DNA from: Diadema setosum
Lineage: Eukaryota; Echinodermata; Echinoidea; Diadematoida; Diadematidae
Reading direction: 5' to 3'
Length of the DNA: 64,000 nt
Assembly: GCA_033980235.1 (NCBI GenBank)
Contig: CM067075.1
Coordinates: 23,004,061 to 23,068,060, forward strand
The notes under the pieces were generated by a model, which worked only from the letters and a program-made list of their open reading frames with translations, was not told the origin of the DNA and searched no databases. Within the stretch, counting starts at the first letter, position 1; every line of letters begins with the position of its first letter. Positions 1 through 13,800 of this stretch are shown here, piece by piece. The translations under genes were made by a program, and so were the position numbers.

Positions 1-485
1 TGACCCATATTATGCTCTGCACGATGATTAAATCACAACTTGTTTCTGCACCACTCAGATGTTTAATCAGCACTACAGTACTTCTACCTATTGAACATAA
101 ACTGACGGCAAATAGCATTTCCACAGCACTATTTTTCATGCTGTTCTCAAGAATTAGTGTGGTAAAGGGGGGAAAAACTGCATCTCACTACAGCCGCAAT
201 GATGAAACCTTGGGTAACGTTTTGTCTGCTTCACAAGAAAGTCAAGCAAAATCAGCAAAGTATTGTATGGACACTGATTTACACATATTCTGGAGAAAGT
301 AAAAACATTCTGCAAAAATGACCGATATTGATTTGACACTTTTAAATCTCATGCAAATTTGTTAACTTGTACACGCTGTGATTGCTAATCTCTGGATGAA
401 TGTCAACAGTTCATAAGTTCATATTTCCTGAACTTTGCTACCACACTGACAGAACCCCTGAATGCTCAAAAATTGACTCCAGGCT
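1..485. other. No feature recognised (probable dynein intron)
   Basis: AT-rich DNA without codon-like structure on either strand. It would belong to the intron left of exon 20. Confidence 0.4.
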
Positions 486-665
486 ACTCCCTTTACCATT
501 AACATAGTTATAATAAGATTCCGTTACTAACAAGTAAAAATTCAGGTCCCAAAATTGTTGTCTTTATGTATTTCAGATATCTTTTAGTTTGACTATAACA
601 AAATTTTGATATAACCGCACAAAACTGCCAGTCCAAAAGACTTTGTTATAATGGAAGTCTCCTGT
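486..665. repeat. Degenerate pogo-like MITE fragment
   Basis: Contains the internal phrase ATTCAGGTCCCAAAATTGTT and an end TTTGTTATAATGGAAGTCTC, both shared with the better copies at 13,128 and 58,784. Confidence 0.5.
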
Positions 666-795
666 ATTATTGACTTTATCTCATCCCATTCAATGTCACA
701 GTAAGAAAAGTAAAGTTTACAAAACATTGTTCACAATCCAGGCTGCATGGCATTAGTTACAATGTATTTGATTGACAAATTGCCCTACATCGACG

Positions 796-1035
796 TAAAT
801 AAGCACTGAGTTGATCAGTGTTTTAGTAGTAGCCATGATAAAAAATCATGGGCGTACATACTCGAGCAGGATTCGAACCTACGACCTCCTGATCACCGGA
901 CAGGCATCATCTTCCCTAGACCACCGAGCTTTCGCCCGACAGCAAGCGTTGGTTCTAATCCTTATAGCATGCAGCGGGTACTGCTTTGTTATTCAAATTC
1001 ATGAAATCCTTCCGTCAAGATGTTTTCATTGCAAC
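796..1035 (-). mobile_element. tRNA-derived SINE with 27-bp target-site duplication
   Basis: Read on the minus strand, a pol III-type A box (GCTCGGTGGTCTAG, about 916-929) and B box (GGTTCGAATCC, 869-879) are visible, as in a tRNA head. The element sits between two perfect 27-bp direct repeats at 769-795 and 1036-1062, beginning TGATTGACAAATTGCCC. That is the signature of target-primed retrotransposition. The cloverleaf is too decayed to be a working tRNA. Confidence 0.72.
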
Positions 1036-1800
1036 TGATTGACAAATTGCCCTACATCGACGGGGGGGGGGAGTTATACGGTATCATTTTGTACTGGTTC
1101 TCATCCTACATAAAAAGGCATGATGTACATAACGCAGCCTGTTGCTTTCATCCACGTACAGAGAATTATAACTGCATGAAATGTATACTTGTTTTCTGCA
1201 AGTTTTACAATAAGCTGATATTAGATTTATAGGTCATAGGATCATGGATACAAAGATTGATGGACATGGAAAGCATACTTTATGTACACGTGTTTACTAG
1301 TACTGCATACGCGTTGAATATACTGTCTGTATATGAACAAGCATAATGCTTTTTGTATATACATGCAAATATGTGTATAGTAAGTAGTGTACTTTACATG
1401 ATTTGTGATTGGTTGACTACTGGCCTGGTTGAATTGATATTACATGACAGTCACTATTTTCATTACAGTGCACCGTTGTGCAATATAGCTTTGAATTAGT
1501 GCATGGGACTTGGATACAATTCATATATTTACTGCAGCAAATAATGTGCCCACATGCTCTGTTGGTGCACTATTCTAAAGTATAAGCACTTCAAAAGTAT
1601 GATTAGCCTACCCTTTCTCAAAGGCTGAGGTTAATGTGTAACAAACTCACATTAGACTTATTGTGCTTTTGAAGTGTATATAACTTAATAGTATAATGCA
1701 TTCGAGATCGTGAAATAAATATATTTGCAAGATATATATGATAACGTGGGCCCTTGATGAATGACAATGAAAAGTATTGTATGCATCGGCAGATACATGT

Positions 1801-2496
1801 ATGTGACCCGTCACAACAAAAGGATCCTAAAGTCGCTGATGTCTGAGCCGAAAAAATTGAGTTTGAAGTCAGATCATCAAAATCGGTCAAACAAACAAAT
1901 TTCTGTTTTGGGCATAATTTTGTAATCTAATATATTGTTTATCACCTGCTAAAATTTTGAAACTACAATAAAAAAGGATAGGCAAGAAAGTAGCATTTTT
2001 CTTAGCCATGATTTTCTGACTTTCAACGGAACAGAAATGTGTCCGCAGATTTGGATTTAGCACCGCAGATAGACTCCGCCCCTAGCAACGAGGGAGTGAT
2101 TTTATTAGTCAGTGCGTGGCATCTTGGTTGCTGATTGGTTGTGCGTAGACCGCTGGCGCTAAGCTTGAAAGAACATTGCAGAGGTTGCTAGGAGCACACC
2201 TTCTATTGTCAAGAGGTGAAAAACTGTCTTGCCTCCCCTTGATCATGATGGCGTCGGAAGGAAAACTTTGAAGGCGGTTTTCTTAAAACACTGATTTCCT
2301 AAAACACTCGACATGCGCTAATAAAATCATCTGCATCTCTTCAACCATGTACTTTTATAAGTCATGTTATACATTTACATGTATAAATAGTATGAAACTA
2401 AAGGAGAAGAGTACAGGAAGTACATGTATGCCATGTCATTTTCAGAAAATCGTCCTCCCCCGACTTTCGGATCCTTTTGTAGTAGCGGGTCACATA
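1801..2496. mobile_element. Foldback/MITE with TGTGACCCG termini
   Basis: Inverted ends of about 34 bp: TGTGACCCGTCACAACAAAA at the left, and the reverse complement ending AGCGGGTCACA at the right, with GGATCC shared in both arms. The interior has no coding sequence. A 75-bp relative lies at 20,769. Confidence 0.65.
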
Positions 2497-2694
2497 TCTT
2501 TCTCATACTAAACTGCACATGGACAGTCACTGAATCCGTATGCACAATGCTATATTAGAGATGCTTGGGTAATTGGAACAAGCAAGGTGCATTTGACATG
2601 CAGGATTTCTTAAACTGCATTTTAGGAAACAATTTTGACACAGCCTTTGCTCCATGGGCTTATATTTAGCTCTTCATCATGCTTGAGGTGTAAT

Positions 2695-2860
2695 GAATGA
2701 ATAAATTAATTAATTAATTAATTTCAATTAATCAATTAATTAATTAATAGTTGGAAAAAATTAAATATATGAATAAATCGTTGAAATAATTAATTGATAA
2801 ATAGATAAATGAAAATAAAGAAATATAAATAAATAAACAAATAAATACATAAATAAATAT
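2695..2860. repeat. (TTAA/AATA)n low-complexity tract
   Basis: Alternating ATTA then AAATA tetra/pentanucleotides. Confidence 0.85.
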
Positions 2861-5800
2861 TGAGCACATAGAGTGACTACCAGGAGAGTGCATTAAGTTT
2901 TCATGCCACATGCACAATGTCCAATTTATCACTAGAGACAACATCATTACAATAACTACGTCTGAAATACATGTATCAGCAATATGTAATGAATGAATTT
3001 ATACTTTGTGTCTAATGTAATCATCTTCAACAGGAAAACTGAGACACTCTGTATGTTGTGACTAGAAGAAAGGTATTGCATGCCAAGTTCATATTTTGCA
3101 TACTCTTTTTTTCTCTTCTTCCTTCTGTCTCATTTGATATATTTGTACAACAGAAAAAAAAAAACATGATGCTATGATGTCCTGCAAAAACAAAATAAAA
3201 ACATGGACAACAATAAAAGTAAAAGAAAAGAAAAGAAAAACCTTCCATCCCATAGTGTCAACAACAAAATAAAAAAAGTAATCTTGAAAGAGGTGCAAAT
3301 CTGGTGATCTCCCACTTGAACAGCCAACTCAAAGAATCCATTCAAACCCACGTGTGGTGATTAATTCATACTCACACTTTTTGCTCCCAACCATACAGCT
3401 CAGTGCAAGTGAGGGAAATATGAATGCAACCATCCCACCTTCTGTGAAATAGCCCTGGGTGTACACAGAACACCATATCAATAATCTACCTTGGTAAATA
3501 GATATGGAAGTAAAATATTGATGTTGTTTGTCCCATTGTGGCTATCCTCGTGATCTGTTTGGTAATGTAATGATCAAATGATGATTATTATGGCTTGACT
3601 TTGCATAGGCCAGATACATGGATGAAGGACATCTGAAGATATAAGGGTAGAACTGTATATGGAAATGGACTTATCTGAAGAGATACTACAGATTTAAAGC
3701 TTTGCTAAGAATACATTATGTGAATAAGACAGTCATAACGAAGATGGCTATATCTAACTAAAATGTCCCAAAATGATTTATGATATTCTACAATGCATAT
3801 GGACAAGATAACATGATTGAGTACTGCTTTATGTGAGTGGGAGTGTAAGTCATTTGAAATACAGAGATTGTGACAAGTAGGTACACTGTACCTGACTGGC
3901 AATTGATTTACATTCTTGGTATGTGGTGTATGACAGAGCTCAAGATAAACATCACTCAGTATGCAGGGGAAAAAAACCACAGAAATAAAACAAAATTAAT
4001 CCATAGAAATACATGTATGCATAATCTTAATGGTCTGCATACAGTATATAATTCAATTTTCTGTTATATCTTAAAATATATACATGTAAATATGTTATTC
4101 TCTTCACCAAAAGTGCAAATCACAGGCAAGTTCCAGGACTAAAATTTGAGCAGATTAAAGGAAATCACACCTTGAATAGTTTCTTGTATTCTTTAGTTCA
4201 TTTGCATCTGAGTATTCAATGTTTAGAGAGTGCTGGTTGGCATGAAATTCATGTTCCTTAATCATGTGTACTGATGTCCCCGTCAACATGTGTGAATATA
4301 CAAATATACCTAGTGAAAATGAAAGTGTGAAAGATAGAGACCCATTCACCATGTTGATTATGCTGCTGCAATGCAAGACATTACAGGCATATCAACAATG
4401 CACAGAGAGAGAGAGAGAAAAAAAAAAGATTGCAAAACAGCACTTTAACAAGTGCTTCTCCGAAAGCTGCCTCTTCAAAGACAGACAGCTGTGATTGGTG
4501 CTTCAGTTTAGAGGTAGAATCACACTTTGCTTGTGCTTCCAAAAAATCATCAGACTTAACGACACAATAATGTTATGTAATCTATTAAACAGCAAAGTAT
4601 CAAAGTTTTGATCAAATCACCCCTTAACAATCCAATTTAGGAATAATCTGGTCGATTTTTTTTTCTTCTTCGCTTTTTTAATTCTGTATCTTATATGATG
4701 ACGCCTTTAACAGGTAGAGGATCATCAAGGGAAAATACTCCTTAGGTTCTAATGAAAATGAGTTAATCTTTAAATGGGGTAAATAGATATTTCTCTCCTT
4801 CTCAGAGCCCCCATAGGATCAAGCTCCTTAGATTTGTATTTCCTATCATGGCTTATATCTTGGAACAATAAACTGGGCCCTGGATTATAAAGAGTTAATA
4901 TCTACTGACATTTGCTAGATATAATGCAAGATGTTGGATAATAATTGAGTTATGGTTGATTGTAAATGTACAATCAATTGCTGATTTTGATTATATACAC
5001 TTGGTGTTGCAATAGCTGAAATAACATTCATGAATAGCTTTGCAATTAGCTATTTGGTGTCACTGGCTGAGAATCCTATGCATACCCCACAGGAAAGAAC
5101 TTTCTCGGGAGAATTTACTGTCTTATAAAAACCATAAGACCCACCTTTCCCTTCGTTGCTCTTTCTGCTACTCCTTCATTCTCTCTCTCGCTCTCGCTCT
5201 CTCTCTCTCTCTTTCTTTTCCCATAATATTCCTATATCATGCTCCCAACGGTGAAAAAAAAAGTTACAAGCATGTTTGCTGAGAAAAAAATGTAAAAAAA
5301 TCAAAGATGGTGCATGGGAACACAGCGAAATACACATCTGCAATGGCAACGACAAAGCAAAGGGCACTTTGGGGATCCACATTGTGTACACCCACACACA
5401 CACACAGAAAGCAAATGTCACCTTTCGATGCTCGGCGATGGCATAATCACCACAAAATCGCAATTCCTGTGAGTGAAAAGTTCAGAGTTAACATTCTCTC
5501 CGTCGCTGCCAGCTTCCCCTGCTTTCAAAACAGTTGACTATATGTAGATTTACTGAAATCATCTTAATCTTCCCCCCCCCCCCACCCCCAAGACTAACAT
5601 GTACTTTCCCTTTAAAAAAAACAAACAAACAAACAATCTCCATCATCACTACATATTGTACATACACAGTAACAAATTCAAAGATAAACACTGCATTTAC
5701 AATGAGATGTATGTTGAATAATGATCCAAACAGTGGTGTCATTAGCATTTTGCTTGTTTGGTTAATTGTTAGACAGCAAGCTCACTTGTTGTTTTTTTGT

Positions 5801-6211
5801 GAAAAATGGCTAACATCCTCATAATTTATGTAGAAACCGACTTTAAAACGATCTCTTTTGCTGACATCTGACATAGACGTAACTTCATTCCTCTGAGAGG
5901 TCTTCACGGAAGCTGACTTTGGACCTTACGTTTCACATCACTACGTTACTTTGAACCAACACACACATCATGTACATTAAAATGTTAGAAGAGAATTTCT
6001 GGTAATAGGGTCTGACTGGAAATTAGCCACAAGAAGAAAAACACACTATATCTCTATTTGAGAATGCCTGGTGATGTTGTGTACTGAAAACACATTCATT
6101 TTATCTTTATAGTCACAGTGAACTATTGTTGCTACACAAACACAGAGAGAAAAACAAATCAAACAAATGAATCTGAGAAGATTTGCACGTGCAGTCTGTC
6201 ACAACACTTAC
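2861..6211. other. No gene recognised (intron 20 of dynein, part)
   Basis: I see no exon-like block with splice borders on the minus strand. Contents: a (CT)n run near 5,181-5,213, short poly-A/C runs and unassigned AT-rich DNA. Confidence 0.4.
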
Positions 6212-6430
6212 CATGACGACACCTTTGACCTCAGTTACGAAGTCATTGGAGAGGTTCTTGGCCTCATTGGCTGTGAAGTTGAGGAGGTCCCTGAAGGCTG
6301 CATTCAGGAGGGGAACAAGATCGTCCTGAATGGCGCCAGAGTCGACCAGGAACAGCCTGTTCTGGGTGACAAAGCTGCGCTCCACGTTCTTGACACGCTC
6401 ACACCAGTCCCGAATCTCCCCGAGCTTCAT
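6212..6430 (-). CDS. dynein exon 20 (last exon in window)
   Basis: Residues 823-895, 73 whole codons, including LGEIRDWCERVKNVERSFVT, LFLVDSGAIQDDLVPLLNAA and DLLNFTANEAKNLSNDF. The h-L-h-D-x-x-x-h-x-x-x-L-h-P step is found at this point in inner-arm dyneins. Acceptor CGTGCAG|ATG, donor ATG|GTAAGT, so the gene continues leftward. Confidence 0.82.
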
Positions 6431-9400
6431 CTGCACGGGAAAACGGGTCAGAACAGGGTCTAGATAAACTACTGTTTTCTGCATAAACGATGACGTCTTT
6501 AAAATTCTCGGGAGAGGATTGGCATGCATGCAGTGATCATGTTTCATTGGTGAAAATATGAAATAACCTTATTCAGCTTGCTTTCTTTTGCACGTACGCT
6601 ACACAAACAAAAGCTCAATGATAGGACATGCTCTCGTCATAACACAAAAATCTGCACAAAACTATGCCCATGAATGGTGTCAAAGGTTTTGAAGTGTCTT
6701 AAAAAAAAAATAGCTGCTGTTTGCATGTGAGTTTGTGCCATCTGTGCCCAAACACATACTGTGTACAGCATACATTAAGCAAGTCTAATCTTTCTAGAAT
6801 CGGGACTTTCCAACAATTTTATGAGTAGTCATTGGTGGAGTAATGAAAGGAGAAGTGTACACATGCACGTCATGAATTCATGTCTGGATCACTGGTGACG
6901 AGCAGTTCGTGTTGTAAAATTCACAAGTAGCACCTGTCTCACAAAATTCACACACACACATACAAGTAAACTACAAGGCAACTCTACCTCTATGGCATCA
7001 GCCTCACACATGCAGCCCATCACAGTGTCTCATACACCCTGGACAACATGTTACTAGCCTGTATCTTTCTCCCCAATCCATTTTGAAATCTTACCTCTAT
7101 GGTATAAGCCTGAGCCCTGCGCCACTTCTCCACGGCGTCCTTGTTCCACTTGCGGGCGAAGTGGTGGATGTCGCCGAGCCAGGAGTGGCTGGCACAGAAT
7201 TCATCGATATCGGCCAGAGCCTCGGCAATGATCTCTCCCTGAAGCTCACGGGCAGCAGAAATCTCCTCACTGGGAAATATGATGGGGTTTAATAGAGATC
7301 ATGCAGGTTGTAGTCTAATCCCAACTTTTTGATGCAACAGTCATCTGCATTTATTCCATATCTGGTACTCAAATGCATCTCCATCGCACTGTTCATGGCT
7401 AAAGTGATTTTCATTAAACTTTTAAATTCCTCGTAGAATTGTGTGCTCTATTATATTTCATAAGTGGTCTCTAATTATTTTGCTAAAGGTTAAAATATGA
7501 ATTTCCCATCTCAACAGAAACTAAACCATCCCTTTAACACATTGAGAACAGGCTGATTTTGCTACAACACACATTTCCCATAGACATGTACCCGAGTATG
7601 CTCGGGACTAGTCTTCAGAGGGTTAAGCTTGGAAATTCTGCAACACTCATATGTCAGATCCAATTTTTTCACAAAATTCTATCATTCTGGTTTTGATTTT
7701 TACCCTATTTGTCAAAGCCAAGTGTGACATAGAATGGAATCACACTTCACAACACACATACACTGCATGACTGCAAATCTCAGAAAGTTGGAGTGACTCA
7801 CTCATTCAGTAGTCTCGTCTCCAGACTCCCTTCAGACAAGGGGTTGTACTGGCCGATCATCCCCTCCCCAATGACCACGAAATCCTCCTGCAGGTCAGTC
7901 TTTTTGCAAAGTTCGGGTGTTGCCACGCCCAAGTAGTCTGCCTCCTTCCTGGGGGTGTCTGTCAAATAATCAGAAAAGCATTCATGCATATTCATTGCAC
8001 AACATCAAAGAGATGGGTGTCTGTCAAATCATTGGAATAATTACACTCATGCATATTCATTACACAATACCAAAGGTGGTGTCTGTCATATTACTGGAAT
8101 AAAATTCATGCATATTCATTGCACAATGACATACAGGGGGTGACTATCAAATCATTAGAATAAAATCATGCATATTCATTACACAATACCAAAGAGGGGG
8201 TGTCTGTGAAGTCAGTGGAATGATATCATGATTATTCATTAAACAATATCAAAGGGAGTGTCTGTCAATTCATTAACAAAACATTCATGCACACTCATCG
8301 CACAATTACAAACAGGGGATGCCTGTCAAATCATTCATGCATATTCATGTCACAATACCAAAGAGAGAGTCTCTGTCAAATTATTCAAATAAAATTAATG
8401 CATATTCATTACAAAAACACATCAAAGACAACTGCAGATGAATGTAAATGTACCAGTTACCCACTTGCAAGGTATGACAAAATGTATCTTGGTTTACTGA
8501 TTATTAGGCTCCATATCTATTGCATTCCAGCACAAACTAGAGAAAATCAATAAGGATGTGGATTGTTGGTATGCCCTCATGATATTTCTCTTGATATGAG
8601 TTTCAATTTCAAAACCAGTGAATCTTTATTTCCAGTATGTATACAAGTACTGAAACTTAATTCAAATATTTCCAAGTGACTGTGCCCTACAACCTTTTTC
8701 TACATAATGTATGCTCACACTCTTTGATGGGTATCAATATCAAATTGAATACGCAGCCATGGTACTAAAGGGATGGATCTTGTGAAAATAGTGCCTTCAG
8801 CAATGTCTTGTTTTACTGTACACAAGTTTACTAAAAGGTTTGCCTTGTTCATTCTAGTACATGGGCAATATCCAGACCTGCGTACGTATGCAAATGCCAC
8901 TGTGCTCTCAATAAGTTTTCAAGGAGTACTACAGTACATTCCAGAGACTCCAACCCCAAGCACCTTCTGATCTGGAGATTCTCCCGCCCTGAAACCCCTA
9001 GCAAACGGGAGACTCCGAGTTGATGTGTGCGAAGCGCGAAGTTTCTAGGATTCTAGATGTTCTCTAGTGCTATCTAAGGCTTATTTTTTCAACATACAAT
9101 ATGGCAATAAGTAAGAAATCCTCTCCACCGGGAGACACAGAGCCAGGGCGGGAGAAATCAAATCTCCAGCAGGAGAACGGGAAATTTTGCAAAACTGGGT
9201 TTTCGGTGGGAGATCTCCCATCAAAAACGGGAGAGTTGGAGTCTCTGACATTCATCCAGTCATCATTGCAGAGAAAAGAGAGACATAAATATGTCTCTAC
9301 AGAGAGTTAATGGCTCATGCACAGCAGAACTTTTAAATTACTACAGAGACTTTCTTTATATCTCACTGAAACTCAAGCTGGATACATACAACTGTCATTT

Positions 9401-10741
9401 AACGCACTTTATCTCACACTTACTTAGCTTTCTAAATACTAAATATCACTGACTAAAGTCAAGACTACAAATCACTCACCCTTTGAAACAAGCTCTGGCT
9501 TTTGTAGATTATCTTTGGCTGACTGCAGCAGACTTCTTCGGGCTAGTCTGGCGCCCTCGTCTGACACCGCAGAGGGAGTTCTGCCTGCTGCTGTATCATC
9601 TTCCTCACTGGAATCAAACATCAATATACAGGTACACAATGTAAGTGCTGACATGAGATTATCAATGAAAGCAAAACGCAGTGTCACAAGTGGGAATTGT
9701 CTAAAAAAAAAAATAAATAAATAAATAAAATACATGATAGGTTGAAGTAATGCATTTTTTTTAGTCCTGGGCATCGAGTGTGAAAAATACTAAATTATTA
9801 CCCTGCTAAGTGGCAAACCTGTCATTAAGTCAATTTATCCGTCTGTCATAATATGCAACATACATGTATAATGAACTTTGGCCCTACTAATATGTGATCT
9901 GCAGCATACATTGTATGTACTAATCCTGAATGCACAAAAAATGCTCTTAGAGAAAGAAGAGGATGTATTGAGATGTATTGGTTACAGTCTAACCTCTCTG
10001 CAATGACCACTCAAAGCGAACGAGAAATATGGTCATTATAGACAGGTGATCACTAGAGCACGTTTGACTGATTACTATGCAATGATATTTAAGACCCCAT
10101 AGCATGGGAAATTATAGAGCGGGAAGGCTGGCCTAGTGTGGATATACATGTAATTGAGAATCCCCAAATCGAATTGTGCATAGCTTTATCACTGATTTCC
10201 ATGTACATTATATGTAAGTACACAAGCAGCCACAGAATCTCAACTGGACTCCACCTTTACTGATGTGATGTACAATGTACATTTCGTTGTACGTATTCAC
10301 TGACCACTGCTATTCATGATTTTAGTATGTACAGTACCCCACTGGGCAGTAAATGAATTGGACCACCCATGAATCCCCACGCAACTGGGTCTTTAACACA
10401 TTGAAGACAAGTCCTGAGAATACTCGAGCAGGTGTCTATGGGAAATGTGTGTTATAGCAAAATCAGTCCATCCTCAACGGGTTAAGGTTCATACTCCTTG
10501 TGAAGGAAGAGCTTCTCCCGTTCGTCTCCGACCCATCCCGCCGTGACCTCCTCCATGGGCTGAGCTGCATCACTAATGAGCCTGGCCAGGTTGGTGACCA
10601 GGGCTTGGCTGGAGTCCAGGAATGTCTGCTTGGAAGGGTAGAGACTCAGGGCACCTACATAAGGGAAATATAAATAGAAGAGTAGAGTGGTCATTGTAAT
10701 AGTAGAAGTTGCAGTAGTAGCAGTAGCATGATGTAAATCCT

Positions 10742-10831
<90 letters not shown>

Positions 10832-13800
10832 AAAGTAGTGGTAGTAGTAGTAGTAGTAATAGTTATGTAGTAACAGCAGTTGTAGTAGTAGTAGTAGTGC
10901 AGCAGTAGTAGTAGTAGTAGCAGTAGTAGTAGAAGTAGTAAAAGTAGTAGTAGTATCAGAAAAAATCAATTGCAGTAGTTGCAGTAGTAGTACTAGTAGT
11001 TGGAGTAGTAGCAGTAGTAGAAGTAGTATCAGCAGCAGTAGGAGTAGTTATACAAGAACAAGTAGTAGTAGTAGAAGTAGTAGTAGCAGTCATCAGAGGA
11101 GTTATATAATTTTAGTTTTTGAAATTAGTCTTGTCCTTTATCTCGCTGTCATCATCATTTTGTTATTACAAATATTGTATTTATTGCTGCTACATTTAGT
11201 ACACTGTACATCTAGTATTCCTGATAGAACCTCTATGCAGTTTTTCTGGAAATGAACATACAGTCTGTATGTACTCAAATAAATAAGAGTTTGTGACTAC
11301 ATCAATGAAAGATTAACAGCCCAAAAAGCAGTAAATGGGCTTGCAGTCACTCCCTTACCTTTGTTGGTGAAGTTAAGCTTTGCCTTGTACAGGGCCTCCC
11401 GAGGGGCGTCTTCGCCCCCCACCATGGTCTGATGGACAAAGGTGCAGATGTTGAAGCGGGCCAGGGACAGCAGGTGGCAGACCAGGATCTGGTCCATCAG
11501 CAGCACAAAGTTCCCAAGGCGCCTGTAAAAGGGCAAGACAATGGAATTACAAGAGACTAATAGTTTGTTGTTGGTGGTGGTAGTGGTGGTGGTCTTGGTC
11601 TTGGTCTTGGTCTTGGTCTTGGTCTTGTTGTTGTCGTTGTTGTCGTTGTTGTCGTTGTTGTCGTTGTTGTCGTCGTTGTCGTCGTTGTTGTCGTTGTTGT
11701 CGTTGTTGTTGTCGTTGTCGTTGTCGTCGTCGTCGTCGTCGTCGTCGTTGTTGCTGCTGCTGCTGCTGTCGTCGTCATAGTAGTTGTTGTTGTTGTTGTC
11801 ATTGTTGTCGTCGACATCATCGTCATCATGTCAGTGGTGGTGGTGGTGATGGTCAAAGTGTATGTACATTTTCTACTAAACATAAATCTAGCTATAAAAA
11901 GTAACCATCCCACAAACTGAAAATGAATCAATGTATGGATGCAGTCTATATTCACACAATATGGCGACACATTGGCAAGTGCTTCTAATTGTAACTGGCA
12001 AATTTATAATACACTTTTCACACTCGCTGTAGCTGTAGGCAGAACAAATGGCAAAAAGACCCTTCACTGCATCTGTCTTTGCTTGATATTTTTAAAACTT
12101 GCACACATCTATTCTAAATTTTGACTAGTGATCTTCCCTTCCTTTTATCAGTCCCCTGAGCTTAAGATGTTGATTTTCAAGGAATTTGCGAACAAGCCAT
12201 TGGTTAACCCACAGATCACCGAGAGCAGGTACATTGTAGACCCAGTGCAAGGCCTATGGATAGTTTAGAATATCAAGGAGGATGAGTTAGAGAGCATGAC
12301 GCATGATGCCTCTGATCTCAAACTTACTCTTCCATGCTAGAACTCAAGCGATGTACTCGGTACCATAATCTATAAAGTCACTTGTCAGGTACAATGTATG
12401 TATCTCCACCTTGTTTTCTTTGATGGAAAGTGTATACTGAAACTTTTTTGTTACAAGGAAGCACCATGGTCTAGTGGATGAGGGTCATCTTGTTGAAGAC
12501 TTACTTTGTTTCATCCTGTGCCTTCCTCAGATTCATCTCTCTCTGCTCCTTCTTCTGCCGCTGCACAAAGAGAGATTCCTTGGAGCTGGATTGAGGTACA
12601 ATCAGACGAACCAAGAGTTGTTTTTTTTTTTATGTTTTTCTCTTTTTTTTTGGCAATTTCTTTACCTGTATCACTACCATCAGCAACTCTATCTGAGAGG
12701 AGTTAAATAATATGTCATAGTAGCAATCTCGGAAAGGTTAATTTCATGCTGCCTATCTGTTGACATCGAGGGTGAAAGAGGTTTTCTAGCCTTTCAGCTC
12801 TAAAAGAGTGTCAGTTCTTAATACACTGAATTAATTTCAATCTACATGTATGCAAGATCTTTTACATCTGGAATTTGAGATACACTTTATATATAGATTC
12901 ATCTTTGAAGATAAATATGATATATCTTCTGAGTTCTCTCTTTTTTCAACAGGGGAGAGACATTTCAAACCTGTGATGAGGTTAAATATATGGAGGCCTG
13001 GTCTCAGAAGATGATTTCTGAATGCACAAACTGGGTTCATGTATAAAACATGACAATGCCTCAACAAATATCAACTCCTATATGTGCAATATCATGGTGT
13101 ACATGAATGGTTGACTTTACGCATGTACAGTGCACTCCCATTATAACGAACTCAGTTTAAACAACAAAACTCTCCATACAACGAAGAGAAAATTCAGGTC
13201 CCAAAATTATTGTCTATATTATATGTTTCTGCTCTTTATTGTTAAAGGGGCATAGTCCCGGTAGTGTAGAGGGCACTGTTGATGATACTGCCGATCACCG
13301 TTAGCATTGATACGATGAATACCGAAGTTGAGCTGTCATCAAGAGTAAAGTGCGTAGCTGTTGCTAAGTAACGTTGCCTTCGTTGTCTTCTCTGCGCATC
13401 GCGCAGTCTGTAGTAATGCCAGGGTGCGTGCATATGTGCTTGTTATTATGACATCACAAAAGAAGTTTGCTAAAGCTGTCATCCCCCTCAGCCAAATCAG
13501 GAGCCGAACTGTGATCCGACCATTGACTACAGTGAATCGGACTTCTTCAGACTCGGGGAAGTGGGCCAAAGCGTAAGCGCTAAAGAGGAGTCGATAGCGT
13601 AGGTCTCTATAGGAAACTTGCGCCATGCGCCCGTGTACGCATTTGACTAAAACACGGGGACCGTGCAACTTTAATTAAGATATAACAAAATTTCATTAAA
13701 ACGAAAGAAAACTGAAGGTCTCAAGGACTTTATGATGATGGCAGTCACCCGTACACAGTCACAGTTATAAATGAACAGCAATTTGTATCATTGGCTAGTG

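Noticed and set aside
840..930. Functional tRNA gene
   Set aside because: A and B boxes are present, but acceptor and anticodon stems do not pair and the unit sits inside a SINE with target duplications.
7959..8425. CRISPR-like array (regular ~60-bp repeats)
   Set aside because: Units are degenerate tandem copies without unique spacers, in a eukaryotic intron.
10691..11970. Long frames rich in Tyr, Thr or Leu
   Set aside because: They are direct translations of trinucleotide repeats in dynein introns 14 and 15.
12270..12290. Hairpin-family member at CAAGGAGGATG
   Set aside because: No right arm and no flanking 7-bp repeat; the same holds for CAAGGAGGAACT near 49,800.
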